NCBI GenBank assembly: GCA_000697335.1
Contig: JNEM01008697.1
Coordinates: 1 to 24,385 of the forward strand
Source: Conidiobolus incongruus B7586
Taxonomy: Eukaryota > Entomophthoromycota > Entomophthoromycetes > Entomophthorales > Conidiobolaceae
Length of the DNA stretch: 24,385 nucleotides
Direction: 5' to 3'
In this document: positions 11,414-20,634 of the stretch, piece by piece
Position numbering within the stretch: the stretch's first letter is position 1
Layout of the letters: the number at the start of each line of letters is the position of its first letter
The notes under the pieces: generated by a model
Told to the model about the DNA's origin: nothing
Seen by the model: the letters and a program-made list of their open reading frames with translations, nothing else
The model's database searches: none
Translations under genes and position numbers: made by a program

Positions 11414-11845
11414 ATGACAAAGAAGTATAAGAGAACACTTCAGAATAGCTGGATGAGCTATTCTGGTCATTCCCTTAACAGATCTAAGTATTAATAAATA
11501 GTTTCATTAGAGTTATAATATTTTATTTAGATTAATCATTACAATGGTACTGTTACGTTTTATTTTCCTTCTCGGAGCATTCAAGGAAGTTTCCCTTGCA
11601 GAGTCACCCCAGACACAGTATTCGGATTGGCATTTGCCCTGCTATGTGTAATGGTTAGCTGGGTAGGAACTTGGTTAACTACCGGAGGTAATCGTTGGAT
11701 AATGCGCTTGTGTCTACCAATGAGTTGGGTAATCCTTATTCATCAATGCGATGATCTCGTGGTGAATTCTTCAGCTCCTCATTGGTGGATTTTAGAAGTA
11801 GTTGATATGTACATTGATTGGTTGGATTGTATAAAATTAAATTGA
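11414..11845 (+). CDS. Candidate two-exon small membrane protein, unknown family
   Basis: G+C-rich DNA here contains an open frame ending TGA 11845 that reads VTPDTVFGLAFALLCVMVSW, then VGTWLTTGGNRWIMRLCLPM and a Trp-rich tail. It has no usable ATG near its start. One consistent model joins exon 11414-11487 (MTKKYKRTLQNSWMSYSGHS, then LNRS) to exon 11602-11845 through a 114-nt intron (GTATTA...TTGCAG), giving 105 residues and two likely membrane helices. A competing reading in another frame is a 35-residue signal-peptide-like ORF at 11544-11651 (MVLLRFIFLLGAFKEVSLAE...). The frame is also open back to an AG at 11530, so the upstream exon could differ. I do not recognise the protein. It ends 68 bases before the phosphodiesterase start, and could be the decayed remains of a longer membrane protein. 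Confidence 0.35.
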
Positions 11846-11913
11846 TCCCAAAATTGTAAATGAGACTATAAATTAAAGCCAAGGAAAATCTAAATATCTT
11901 TTAAATAATCATC

Positions 11914-12777
11914 ATGAATCGACACAGTGTAATCTGGTATTTATTTATATTATCGCTTCAATATGTACACAGTATGGGGTCCATCGAAAGAGTACTATTT
12001 CTGGGATTGGACGGAGCTGGAAGCTTTCATAAACTGATAGATGTGCCTACAATCAAGAGTCTACTCAAGTCAGGAGTTTACAGCGACTACGCCACTGCAA
12101 TGTTTCCAACAGAGTCAGGAGAAAACTGGGGATCAATGCTACATGGCGTCGTGCCCAAGAAGCACGGATTAACAAATCCAATCGTCGAAAGATATTCTTT
12201 TCCTGAAGATAGCGACTACCCTTCTATATTCAAAATCATTCACAATCATAACAAAAGTATTGAGATGGCATCGTTTGCCGCTTGGCATCCTATTAACACT
12301 GGGATCATTGAATATTCAGTGCCTATGCACCGTGTGGTTAGACGCAGCGACGATGAAATTATAGACGATATGATCCAATTTTTGAAATCGAATGGTAAAA
12401 CTACGCAATTAATGTTTTACTACTTTTTGGACATTGATATGACAGGCCACAGACACTATTGGATGAGTGCCAAGTATATAGAAAGATATAAAAAGACCGA
12501 TGAATATGTCAAAAGAATTCTAGACACACTTGATGAATTGAAAATCAGAGATTCCACTTTAATTCTTATCACAGCAGATCATGGTGGCATGTTATGGCGC
12601 CATGGTAGCTTAACTCCCCTTGAGAAATCTGTGCTCTTTGGTATGAGTGGTCCAGGGGTCCCAAGGAGAAAACTTCCTGCAAATTCTGTTAAGAACATGG
12701 ACATGGCAGCAGTAATTCTAAAAGCTTTGAAAATTCCTATTCCAAGTTATTTTGATGCAAAAGTGCCACGCTTTTAA
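11914..12777 (+). CDS. Secreted type I phosphodiesterase / nucleotide pyrophosphatase-like protein
   Basis: This is a 287-residue intronless enzyme of the alkaline phosphatase superfamily, hydrolysing phosphodiester or pyrophosphate bonds with two metal ions. Residues 1-20 (MNRHSVIWYLFILSLQYVHS) form a signal peptide, so it is probably secreted. All expected active-site positions are present: D33 in FLGLDGAGS; nucleophile S68 with N71 in FPTESGENWGSMLHG; D175 and H179 in DIDMTGH; D222-H223 in ITADHGG; and H230 in WRHGSLTP. The end GMSGPGVP...SVKNMDMAAVILKAL matches the usual GPG(V/I) turn and final helix. The nucleophile is Ser where animal NPPs use Thr; Ser or Thr both occur in the superfamily. 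Length is that of the short one-domain forms, without NPP extensions. No GPI or membrane tail is seen. Two pseudogene copies lie downstream. The natural substrate cannot be read from sequence; nucleotides, phospholipid head groups or other diesters are possible. Confidence 0.9.
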   Translation: MNRHSVIWYLFILSLQYVHSMGSIERVLFLGLDGAGSFHKLIDVPTIKSLLKSGVYSDYATAMFPTESGENWGSMLHGVVPKKHGLTNPIVERYSFPEDSDYPSIFKIIHNHNKSIEMASFAAWHPINTGIIEYSVPMHRVVRRSDDEIIDDMIQFLKSNGKTTQLMFYYFLDIDMTGHRHYWMSAKYIERYKKTDEYVKRILDTLDELKIRDSTLILITADHGGMLWRHGSLTPLEKSVLFGMSGPGVPRRKLPANSVKNMDMAAVILKALKIPIPSYFDAKVPRF

Positions 12778-13001
12778 ATTGAAATTGTTATAATTTTAAT
12801 ATAATTTAATTGAAAATAGATTTACTTCAATGGTAAGCAAATTTCTTAATATAAAGTCTGATTTCTATCAACCTTAATAGTCACTGAAATTTTTATTTAA
12901 ATATTGTAATAATATTAGTATTCTTTTGGAATAAAATATATTATAATAAATTATATCATATTACATATTAAAATTTTTTATTAATTATTTTTATTATTAA
13001 A

Positions 13002-13253
13002 TTAATATCTCCAATATGGAGGAGGAACTTCATCATTTTCATCCCCCACATCGGTAGGATCGGTGGGATTAGGAGGATTAGAAGGTTTCTGATTGCGTTG
13101 AATAATATTAGAAATGAGCCAAGTATCAGCCGATGTATTTCCTGTACTCAAAATAGAAATTGGTACATCTTTGATATTGATCAAGTTTATAGCATCGGTT
13201 GGTAAAGAAACTACAATGGATAATAACATAGTAATAACAATAGTCAATTGCAT
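13002..13253 (-). CDS. Small secreted protein with proline-rich acidic tail
   Basis: This is an 83-residue open frame, G+C-richer than its flanks. Residues 1-21 (MQLTIVITMLLSIVVSLPTD, A) form a clear signal peptide. A central part reads INLINIKDVPISILSTGNTS and ADTWLISNIIQRNQ. The tail is Pro/Asn/Asp-rich (KPSNPPNPTDPTDVGDENDE, then VPPPYWRY). There are no cysteines and no domain I recognise. NTS gives one N-glycosylation sequon. It is convergent with the phosphodiesterase gene, whose stop lies 224 bases away. Signal peptide plus small size is what is usually called an effector-like or cell-surface secreted protein in host-associated fungi, but that role is only inference. The single ATG choice is clear because the signal peptide begins with it. 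Confidence 0.65.
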   Translation of the reverse strand: MQLTIVITMLLSIVVSLPTDAINLINIKDVPISILSTGNTSADTWLISNIIQRNQKPSNPPNPTDPTDVGDENDEVPPPYWRY

Positions 13254-13895
13254 GGTAATGATATATATATCAAAATTATATAATTAAATAGTATTATGTA
13301 ATGCTGTTCATAATATTGAAAGTCCTACATATATATATATATATATATTCAAAAACAAAGCACACAAGCAATAATACTAAAATATCATATCAACAAACTA
13401 AATTTAAGCTTCGTCAATTTGGTGACAAAAGAAAAATTAGTATAGTAAAATATTGATAGGAATCAAAATTTATCATTTATTTTCTTTTAGCTCAGAGTTT
13501 AATTTGTTGAAATATAGTAGTTTTTAAATATTTTTAAGAATTTGATTTAATTGGGAATTCTTCAAGCCCATTGATTTAACTTACTCAGATAAGGGTTCCA
13601 AGGATATTTATTATTATTTTTTAGCTTTTCATTTTGATAAATATTCTTTTGATATTTAGAATAAATTAATGGTTCTTGGTATAGCTCCAATCCTAAGATA
13701 AAAATAGCAATTCTATAATCAATTATTAATTCATGTTTGGTTTTAAATTAATTCTTACATATACTAATATTAATATTTACCCAAATTAAATATTTATTCC
13801 TTACAAATATCTAAGAAAAAATAGGTTCATAATTATAAAATATAAAATCAATATAAGGAAGCACTTTTTAAATTAGTACTTGTATATATTTATAT
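13254..13895. other. A/T-rich intergenic region
   Basis: It holds the promoter side of the small secreted protein gene (-) and an (AT)n tract at 13329-13348. No other gene is seen. Confidence 0.6.
13329..13348. repeat. (AT)n microsatellite
   Basis: Twenty bases of uninterrupted AT dinucleotides, about 75 bases upstream of the small secreted protein start. Confidence 0.9.
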
Positions 13896-14229
13896 TGTCG
13901 CGGATCGGGTGGTCCGCTCGCCTTTCAATTTTAACTGTCCGTCGAGATTCCAGATGTAATCCACTCACAAATATCAGGAACAATCCTTGCACAATGGAAA
14001 ATTCCAGACTATAACAGAAGTTAGAGCTTCAACACATTGGCCAAAGATCAACCATACTATGAAATAGCCATTGTACAGACATTTGCTAGAGGATCACTTC
14101 GATCAGGGCCAAGCCCTACATCTTGATATTTTAATAAAACTTCTCTAAAGTATCTTGTTAGCTGTCTTTGGCCCGTCTTATCGAACTCACGTGATCTTCA
14201 TCTCAAGACTACTTTCCAAAAGCCTTGCA
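13896..14229 (+). mobile_element. LTR-like fossil (solo-LTR type), copy 1
   Basis: This G+C-rich island of about 334 bases has sharp edges against A/T-rich DNA, begins TGTCGCGGATCGG and ends near ...CCTTGCA. The beginning matches the outer terminus of the island at 20697-20963 read on the opposite strand (TGTCACGGGTCGG), including ATATT before it and GATCCG/GGTCCG after it. The TG...CA ends and the lack of terminal inversion fit a solo LTR of a retrotransposon, probably Ty3/gypsy- or copia-like, but the family is not decided. A four-base flank ATAT repeats on both sides, which is weak in A/T-rich DNA. No internal coding part is visible, so the element is not whole. Age cannot be set beyond noting that the two copies have diverged well past their shared end. 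Confidence 0.5.
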
Positions 14230-14720
14230 ATATATTATAAGCAATATTTGAATATTATCAAAATGCTAACTGTATTTACATGTACAAAAAATTCAAATGA
14301 AAAAATATTAAGAGATATTTAAAAATACAAGTCAATATCTATATCGGTTTTCAAAATAATAATAATATTAGGAAATGATTTTATTTCAATTATGATTAAC
14401 CTGTGCAAAATATTATAATTTGTTAAATTTGAATTGTGAAAACAACTAAAATTGAAATAAAATGTTCAATTTTCTGAATTATATTAAGATTAGTACAAAA
14501 ATTATCAAATTTGCGAAAAAAAATCAAATTATATATGTTTAATAAATATAATGTATTAATAATATAATCATTTAATAAGTATTTTCTTATTGATAAATAC
14601 TCAAAATTATAATACAATCAAACTGTATCTAAAATCAGTTTTTATCAAATAACTATGGTATTATAAATTTGATAAATATGAAAATTTAGTAAAATATTGG
14701 GGTAAATTTATGTATATTTT
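14230..14720. other. A/T-rich spacer
   Basis: No gene is seen. A 64-codon minus-strand frame at 14423-14617 is Tyr/Asn/Ile-only and reads as chance. Confidence 0.6.
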
Positions 14721-15501
14721 AGGCTAATAAAGAATATGATAGGATTAATAGCACCTTGGTCTTTGAGCTAGATTGTACTGGAAGTTTACATAGCGAAATA
14801 AATACATCTAATATCAATAACCTACTCAAAGCTAGCATTTACACAGATCTAGCGATTGCTTTGGATTCAATATTATAAAGTCAAAACTGTGATTCAATTT
14901 TAAAAGTGTTGAACCAAACGAGCAAACTCAACAACTCAATAGATTCTGAAAAGCTTATACTGAGAATAACCAATATCTAATCATATTTGAAATAATGTAT
15001 TCAGGCGATTCTAAAGCAAAAATAGTATACTTTTCAAAGTCGGGTCCTATTAGGGCAATAATCATTTTACTCTCAGTCCCAATGAACAAAGTAGTTAAAT
15101 CAACCGATAATGAAATAATACCTGATCTGTTAAATTACTTGCGCGTCAATGGTACGAAAATTAAATAAATATTCTTTTATATAAACGAAATTGACAAAAC
15201 TGGACACGATCATGGTTGAATGAGAGAAGCCTATAAGTAGAAATATACCAAACAAATGTTAGACATCACGGAAGTAATAAAAATAAGAGATTTAACTCTA
15301 ATAATTGATGTAGCTGACCATGGAAGTCTTGAAAAATATCATGGAGGAACAACGACGCAAGAAAGGAGTGTATTATTTGGAGTGAGTGGACCGAATATTC
15401 CATCAATCAAATATCTGATGGTTCTGTTAAGAATATGGATGGAGCAACGATTATTCAAAATTAACTTTAGAAATTCATTATTATTAATTGAAATTTCATA
15501 A
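14721..15501 (+). pseudogene. Pseudogene of the secreted phosphodiesterase (copy 2)
   Basis: Translation follows the intact gene at 11914 along its length. The start is STLVFELDCTGSLHSEI (from about 14750), then INNLLKASIYTDLAIAL, then SVPMNKVVKSTDNEIIPDLL, INEIDKTGHDHG, IRDLTLIIDVADHG, YHGGTTTQERSVLFGVSGPN and, in a shifted frame, SDGSVKNMDGATIIQN. The metal-ligand Asp and His positions survive (LDC, DKTGH, ADHG, YHG). The codon aligned with nucleophile S68 is TAA (14876-14878), and further stops and at least one frameshift follow. No signal peptide is readable before 14750; a TTTTAG acceptor-like string precedes the match. It is in the same orientation as the intact gene, 2 kb downstream, which suggests a tandem duplication followed by loss. 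The 81-codon open piece at 15256-15501 is only part of this relic. Confidence 0.85.
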
Positions 15502-15805
15502 TAATTTGAATTAAAATTGATTTTTGTTACGTATTTGTAATTTTTGAAAGTATTAAATATGATAATATACCTGAATTGTATGATATTAATATTATTATAT
15601 AGTGAAAAATAGTTATGGTAATATATATTATTTCAATGATTGAAAGATGATAAATTTGTATAATTAGAATAGAAATATAATTAATATGAAAAAGAAACAA
15701 TTGTAATATGAATATAATATGATAGAAATATTGAATGAAATATTTGTTATTAAAATTGTAGTAATAAATGAATAGTAAAAGAAAATGTATTCAATATAAA
15801 ATGTA
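15502..15805. other. A/T-rich spacer
   Basis: No gene is seen. The last ~30 bases before the tRNA (on its 3' side) are duplicated beside the other tRNA-Lys copy. Confidence 0.6.
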
Positions 15806-15878
15806 CACCCAACGTGGGGGTCGAACCCACAACCTTGAGATTAAGAGTCTCACGCTCTACCGATTGAGCTAGCCGGGC
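15806..15878 (-). tRNA. tRNA-Lys (anticodon CTT), copy 1
   Basis: This is a 73-base cloverleaf without intron. The acceptor stem GCCCGGC pairs with GTTGGGT (three G-U pairs) and the discriminator is G. The D arm is GCTCAATCGGTAGAGC, the anticodon arm TGAGA-CTCTTAA-TCTCA with anticodon CTT, and the T arm GTGGG-TTCGACC-CCCAC. Pol III A and B boxes are intact (TAGCTCAATCGG, GGTTCGACCCC). A TTTT terminator lies about five bases past the 3' end. The sequence is identical to the copy at 19673-19745, so both are probably functional. Confidence 0.97.
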
Positions 15879-17576
15879 TTATCCAAATACCTCTCAAGTT
15901 AATGTCAGTATTTAATACCAGTTTCCACAATTGTCAAACTTTGGAAAATGATTTTGAGTATACAACGCTTTGTTTACATGCGCTTATTTACAATTTCTTT
16001 CCCACTACTAATATATTTGTTCTCTGAATATTATATTGTCACAATAAAACTTTTTACTCATTATCATACTCTCTATTTTATATCTATTAATTACATATGT
16101 ATCAAACACTATTTATTAATTCATTAATCAAAATCTTAAACTATGAAACATGTTTCCAATTGAGATTAATCATTATGAAATTAATATTTAAATATTGGCC
16201 ATTCCAAGTCAAACTGGACTCCTGTATACAGGATTTTTTATATGGTTTAGTTATTGAATTAATTCAAATTAATCATAACTAATTTAAATCAATTACCAAT
16301 TATTTGAAATATTGGATGCTAGTGATTTACACTAAAATAAAAATATAAGTAATTTTTTGTATATTTAAGCATTATCTCCTCATTTTAACTAAAAGTTTTT
16401 AAATACAATTAATCTAGTTGTCTGACTATATTCAAATCCATATTTGAAAATCAAAATACCTGTTCATAAATTACCCAAATTCAACAAACTAGGAATAACC
16501 CAATTTAATTTATATATCACCACTGCTTTGAATTAGTATTTCCTTTATTATTAAATATGTATTAATCTTGACATGATTTAGCATAATTTATCTTTCATTG
16601 AAAATAAGTTCCATTAAAATAAATTGAATCAATAATTTCTATGGATTATGTAATAGTTTTTGCAATATTTTTAATTTATTATTTTTATATATATAAATAT
16701 CAAAATCTAAATTTTATATCTAGCTTTTGCTAGAATCAAAAGATAAATGAAATATAAATTTATCATTAACCAAGGAAGTTCAAGAGATCGTAATCAAATA
16801 TTAATTCACTTCCTCTTAATAAACAAAGTTGAATTTTGTGTTAAAAGCTTAATATAGTGTATCATTGTTTAATATAATTTATAATAATATCTACAAATAT
16901 ATCGTACTAAAATTATTCAAAATAATTCCAACTATTTTAATATATTTTTTTAAATTTTTCAAAATTTTGATCTGATATCAGACTTGTTAAGCTTTCTTGA
17001 CTAGTAATGAATAATTCAAATTTGGTCAAAAATTATAAATCTGTTATCAACTTTTAATTGTCATTTAATATTCTTAGTAAAATATAAATTTTTTCAATCA
17101 CTTTAGTCTATTGATAATGAAATGCTTCATTTTCATAAAATAATAAGTTAATTTGATTGAAAACTATACATTTAAATCACAATAAAAGATATATTAATAT
17201 ATCAATAATTAAAACTATCATAAGAATATAACTAACTTTTTGTAATCATTGTTTATTATGAATACTAATCATTTTTTGACGTGATCAAATAATATAATTA
17301 CAAAATTAATAAAACAATTGTTTTAAAATTATAATATGATATTCAAAATGGTAATATAATAATACTATATTTAAAGTAAATTGATTACTCTTTACAATAA
17401 TAAATTATTATAGATTAACTTGATTTAATTTTAATTTAACAATGTTAATAGATAATATATATATATATATATATATTTCAAATTTAATATTGACATTATT
17501 ATTCAAAGATAATTTGAGAATAAAAATCTGAATGTAATATTTAAAAATTAAACATATTACCATAGAATTAAAGATA
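15879..17576. other. A/T-rich stretch between the tRNA and a transposon relic
   Basis: No supportable gene. It contains a perfect 14-base palindrome TCCTGTATACAGGA at 16220-16233 and an (AT)n tract at 17455-17477. The 61-codon frame at 16097-16282 spans the palindrome and has no recognisable feature. Confidence 0.6.
17455..17477. repeat. (AT)n microsatellite
   Basis: About 22 bases of AT dinucleotides, roughly 100 bases outside the left end of the Tc1/mariner relic. Confidence 0.9.
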
Positions 17577-18840
17577 TGGGAAATTTTTTAATTTCTAATT
17601 TTTCAAACATATTATTAGTTTCAAATAAGTAAATATATACAAAACAAATATGAAAATAAATAGTTTTGAACTATATATATATTTAATAATTTTTTTGATT
17701 AAAAAAATAATTTTTTAAAATTAATTGTTTAATTTAATTATATTTAAACTAAATAATAACCATCAAAAGTTTTTTATTTTAGTATCAGTAAAACTTAACT
17801 ATAAGTCTTTTAAAATTATTTAAAATTTACAAATAGCTTTTAATAATAAAATATTATCTAAATTAACAATTTATTGCTAGGTAAATTACTTTAAAGCTAA
17901 AAAAAACTACCTAAAACTTGTTAAAATCTAAAAAATTAATTTCAACTGTTATTTTTTTAATTGTTAATAAAGTAAAAAATTATATTAAAAAACACTTTTT
18001 TATTTTAGCTAGAGAATTATCAAGATACTTTAATATTAGTTACATAAGTATTTTATATATATTAAAGTTTAAATTAAAATTAATTAATAAAAATATAAAA
18101 TAAATACCTTATAATTTAACTAAAACTTAAAAAAGCTAGAGTAATTATTGTTAAATAAAACCTACTAAAGTATAACTAGAAACTAAAGCTTTTATAATAA
18201 ATTATTATAATTGATGAATCTTAAATTCTTTTGTATAATCTTTTGTTAAAACATAAATTAAAGTGTTAGATTAAGTTAAATTAACCCCCTCTACAAATTC
18301 CTTAAATAAACACTTTATAATAAGTGAATGTTAATTGTAATAATTAATTATAATAGCATATACTATTCTTATTTAATTTTTAAAAGAAAATTTATTAATA
18401 ATAAACTTTATATTTTTTTTAAATAAAATTATTTTTAATTTGTATTCTTAATATAATTTGAAAAAACTTATTATTTTGTATAATAATTATAAAATACATA
18501 AATCTAAAGTTGTAAAAAACTTTCTAATTAAAAATAACTAGAAAAAACTACTACATCTAGTATATTCTTTAAATTATAACCTATGTGATTATAATTGTTT
18601 TAGGTAATTAAAAAACAAGCTTACAGGAAAGAAAATTTCTACAGGAAAATTTAATTGGTTTGTAAAATATCAAATTTCAGTTTTTAATAAAAAGAACTAT
18701 TTTTTAGGTATTAGAACTTTCTTAAAAGCATAGCAAAAAGTTATTAGAAATAAAAGAAATTATTAATTTTATATTATATATTTATTTTTACTTTTTATAT
18801 ATTAAAATGTTTATTTTTTTTCAATTGCAAAAAATTCCCA
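17577..18840 (+). mobile_element. Tc1/mariner DNA transposon relic with terminal inverted repeats
   Basis: The left end TGGGAAATTTTTTAATTTC (17577-17595) and the right end, read in reverse, TGGGAATTTTTTGCAATTG match with a one-base gap, 1264 bases apart, the usual Tc1 size. TA precedes the left end and lies one base beyond the right end (target-site TA). Inside on +, YIKKHFFILARELSRYFN followed by ISYISILYILKFKLKL (about 17964-18078) reads as the second helix-turn-helix of a Tc1-like transposase (family: NPRLTLRELARELNVS). IPYNLTKT matches the following P-x-LT. IIIIDES-stop-ILL (about 18201-18227) is the first catalytic-Asp motif (IDESWIL), with a stop at the Trp position. The rest is not legible. 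Stops at Trp and Gln positions and near-absence of C and G suggest long decay by C-to-T change. It is dead, with no working transposase. Confidence 0.72.
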
Positions 18841-19080
18841 TTATTTAAATTACAAAGTAATAGTATTGTAATGATTAGATTATAATGGAAAATTAATGAG
18901 AATGTTGTAATTAACAATTGTTAAAATGTAATAAATTAAAAATGAATGGAAATGAATGATATGAAGGTTATAAAATAGTTAAAAAAATAAATGAAAATAA
19001 AAATATATAATAATGGAAGTTGAATTATTTGAAAATTTTATGGTATTAAAACAAAAAAAGAATATAATTAATATAAATAT
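18841..19080. other. A/T-rich spacer
   Basis: No gene is seen. Composition switches abruptly to G+C-richer DNA at about 19081. Confidence 0.6.
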
Positions 19081-19305
19081 TTATCCTTGATAATGAGAAG
19101 GTGTCACGGTTATTAGCTCCTTGAGCGTCATCGAGGATACTGACATAGCCATTGTGTAAGCCAGATTGTGAAGCATTGTGCCTACAAACTGAGGTAGACT
19201 GCTGATGATCAGTTCCCTGGCTATCTGACCATGATTACTGTTGAATGGGGCATTAAAGAGGGCAACTAAATCAGCAGTAGTAGTGGCAGTGTGAGGATTT
19301 GACAT
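19081..19305 (-). CDS. Hypothetical 74-residue protein beside tRNA-Lys
   Basis: The frame reads MSNPHTATTTADLVALFNAP, FNSNHGQIARELIISSLPQF, VGTMLHNLAYTMAMSVSSMT, LKELITVTPSHYQG. Codon use and G+C are like the real genes in the window and unlike its A/T flanks. It looks helical, with hydrophobic positions in IARELIISSLPQFVGTML and YTMAMSVSSMTLKELI, but no signal peptide, metal motif or family I recognise. CCTTCCCAG directly before the ATG looks like a splice acceptor, so an upstream exon is possible. The minus-strand sequence upstream also holds a 29-codon frame at 19436-19525 (MTTLFVRDSLFMPTLSTQSK...). It could be a small host gene, or a fragment of an element that inserted just upstream of the tRNA. 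The start at 19305 is the first ATG of the frame. Confidence 0.4.
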   Translation of the reverse strand: MSNPHTATTTADLVALFNAPFNSNHGQIARELIISSLPQFVGTMLHNLAYTMAMSVSSMTLKELITVTPSHYQG

Positions 19306-19672
19306 ACTGGGAAGGCAAAATCACAGAATATCAATAGGGATGGATGCAAACAGATAATAGAATATGTCTCAAGTGAAGCTATAAGTGGCCCCTTGAGTAG
19401 GTTTTGGGAGCAGGTTTTTAGTAGGAAAATAAGGTTTATTTGTAGAGTAGAATAGAAAGTCCTCTCTTGGACTGAGTGGAAAGTGTTGGCATAAATAGGC
19501 TATCACGGACGAATAGCGTGGTCATGTAGGTATTGTGATATCAATGGTTTAGAGCCTTTTTCACAACTGGTTGAGATTATTTATATGGCTTAATTGGGAT
19601 GATCGGTGATTTGGTAGTGATTTTGAGTGAGAGAAGGTATCGATTAGATAATAAGTGTCACAAAAGGGATAA
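19306..19672. other. G+C-richer block between the 74-codon ORF and tRNA-Lys
   Basis: About 370 bases are noticeably richer in G+C than the rest of the intergenic DNA. On the minus strand they show CCATATAAATAATC and GCCTATTTATGCC (TATA-like), CT-rich runs, and a short frame at 19436-19525. On the plus strand CTCAAGTG...CCCTTGAG forms an imperfect inverted repeat around 19369-19397. It is best read as the promoter/leader of the ORF on the minus strand, or as the remains of an inserted element ending about 17 bases from the tRNA. Confidence 0.4.
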
Positions 19673-19745
19673 GCCCGGCTAGCTCAATCGGTAGAGCGTG
19701 AGACTCTTAATCTCAAGGTTGTGGGTTCGACCCCCACGTTGGGTG
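19673..19745 (+). tRNA. tRNA-Lys (anticodon CTT), copy 2
   Basis: Base-for-base the same 73-nt cloverleaf as the copy at 15806-15878, on the opposite strand: acceptor GCCCGGC/GTTGGGT, anticodon CTT, T arm GTGGG/CCCAC. The 3' flank GAACATTTTATAT-AATACATTTTCT repeats that of the other copy (GTACATTTTATATTGAATACATTTTCT). The duplicated unit therefore included at least ~25 bases past the gene, with the TTTT terminator inside. The 5' flanks share only GGATAA. The two genes are divergent, 3.8 kb apart. Confidence 0.97.
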
Positions 19746-20634
19746 AACATTTTATATAATACATTTTCTAATCATACTATTTTCAACTTTAATTCATATG
19801 TAATTCAAAATATTCTACTTTTTTAATTTTTTTCTTTATATTAATAGTTATTCTCAATTTTTAATTATATTCACACAATCACTTATTATTCAATTCTACT
19901 TCTAATTATATCATTTTATCTATACCCGTTTAACATTTTAGTGTAAAAAACATTAATGAATTTATCATTCAACAAAATTTTAGCCAAATCTTTTTCTTGT
20001 TACACTATATAATTATTATATGAATTAAGTTATTATTTTGATATTTGACCCTTAACCTTTCTATCACTAGTTATTCTCCTCATATATTATCTTTCATTTA
20101 CACTAGGTTCCTTATGTGGAATAATGATATTATTATTTTAATATAATAAATAAATAGTTAATAATTAATTTTTAAAATTATAAAATCTTACCTTTATAAT
20201 AATGCTGTCAACATTATTTTTTTATCGAAATAATATCAATCAGTAATGTTTATATAATGAATTTACTATCAACTTATTGGTGACCAAAATTAAGAAATCA
20301 ATTTATTTATAATGTGAAAGTATATTTATATATACTCATTTAAAACTAAATTATTTATATATTTTTTATTGAATTTTTTTTCCCAAATTTATCATCCTAT
20401 CAAAATCTAATTGACAATGTTTTTGTAATTAGATACTTGAATTGATATTTTCCAATATCTTTTTTAACTAAGTGTATTCCAAATATAAAAGATTTCAGAA
20501 AATTTATAAAACTTTATTAAAATTAATTAATATTTTATGAAAATGGTCAATAATATTTTTACTATTTTGTGTTAACCAAAGTAATACATTCAAATTATTT
20601 TTTTAAGTCAATTCAGAAAATTTTTATACTGACA
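19746..20634. other. A/T-rich stretch
   Basis: Apart from the copied tRNA 3' flank at its left edge I see no gene or RNA here. Confidence 0.6.

Noticed and set aside
14423-14617. 64-codon minus-strand open frame
   Set aside because: Low-complexity Tyr/Asn/Ile/Leu translation of A/T-rich DNA; no signal or family match.
15256-15501. 81-codon open frame as a gene of its own
   Set aside because: It is the last part of the phosphodiesterase pseudogene and lacks a signal peptide and most of the active site.
16097-16282. 61-codon plus-strand open frame
   Set aside because: No recognisable domain, and base composition is not distinct from the flanks. The only notable part is the palindrome, listed separately.
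17918-18103. 61-codon open frame as a gene of its own
   Set aside because: It is the helix-turn-helix piece of the Tc1/mariner relic, bounded by stops.
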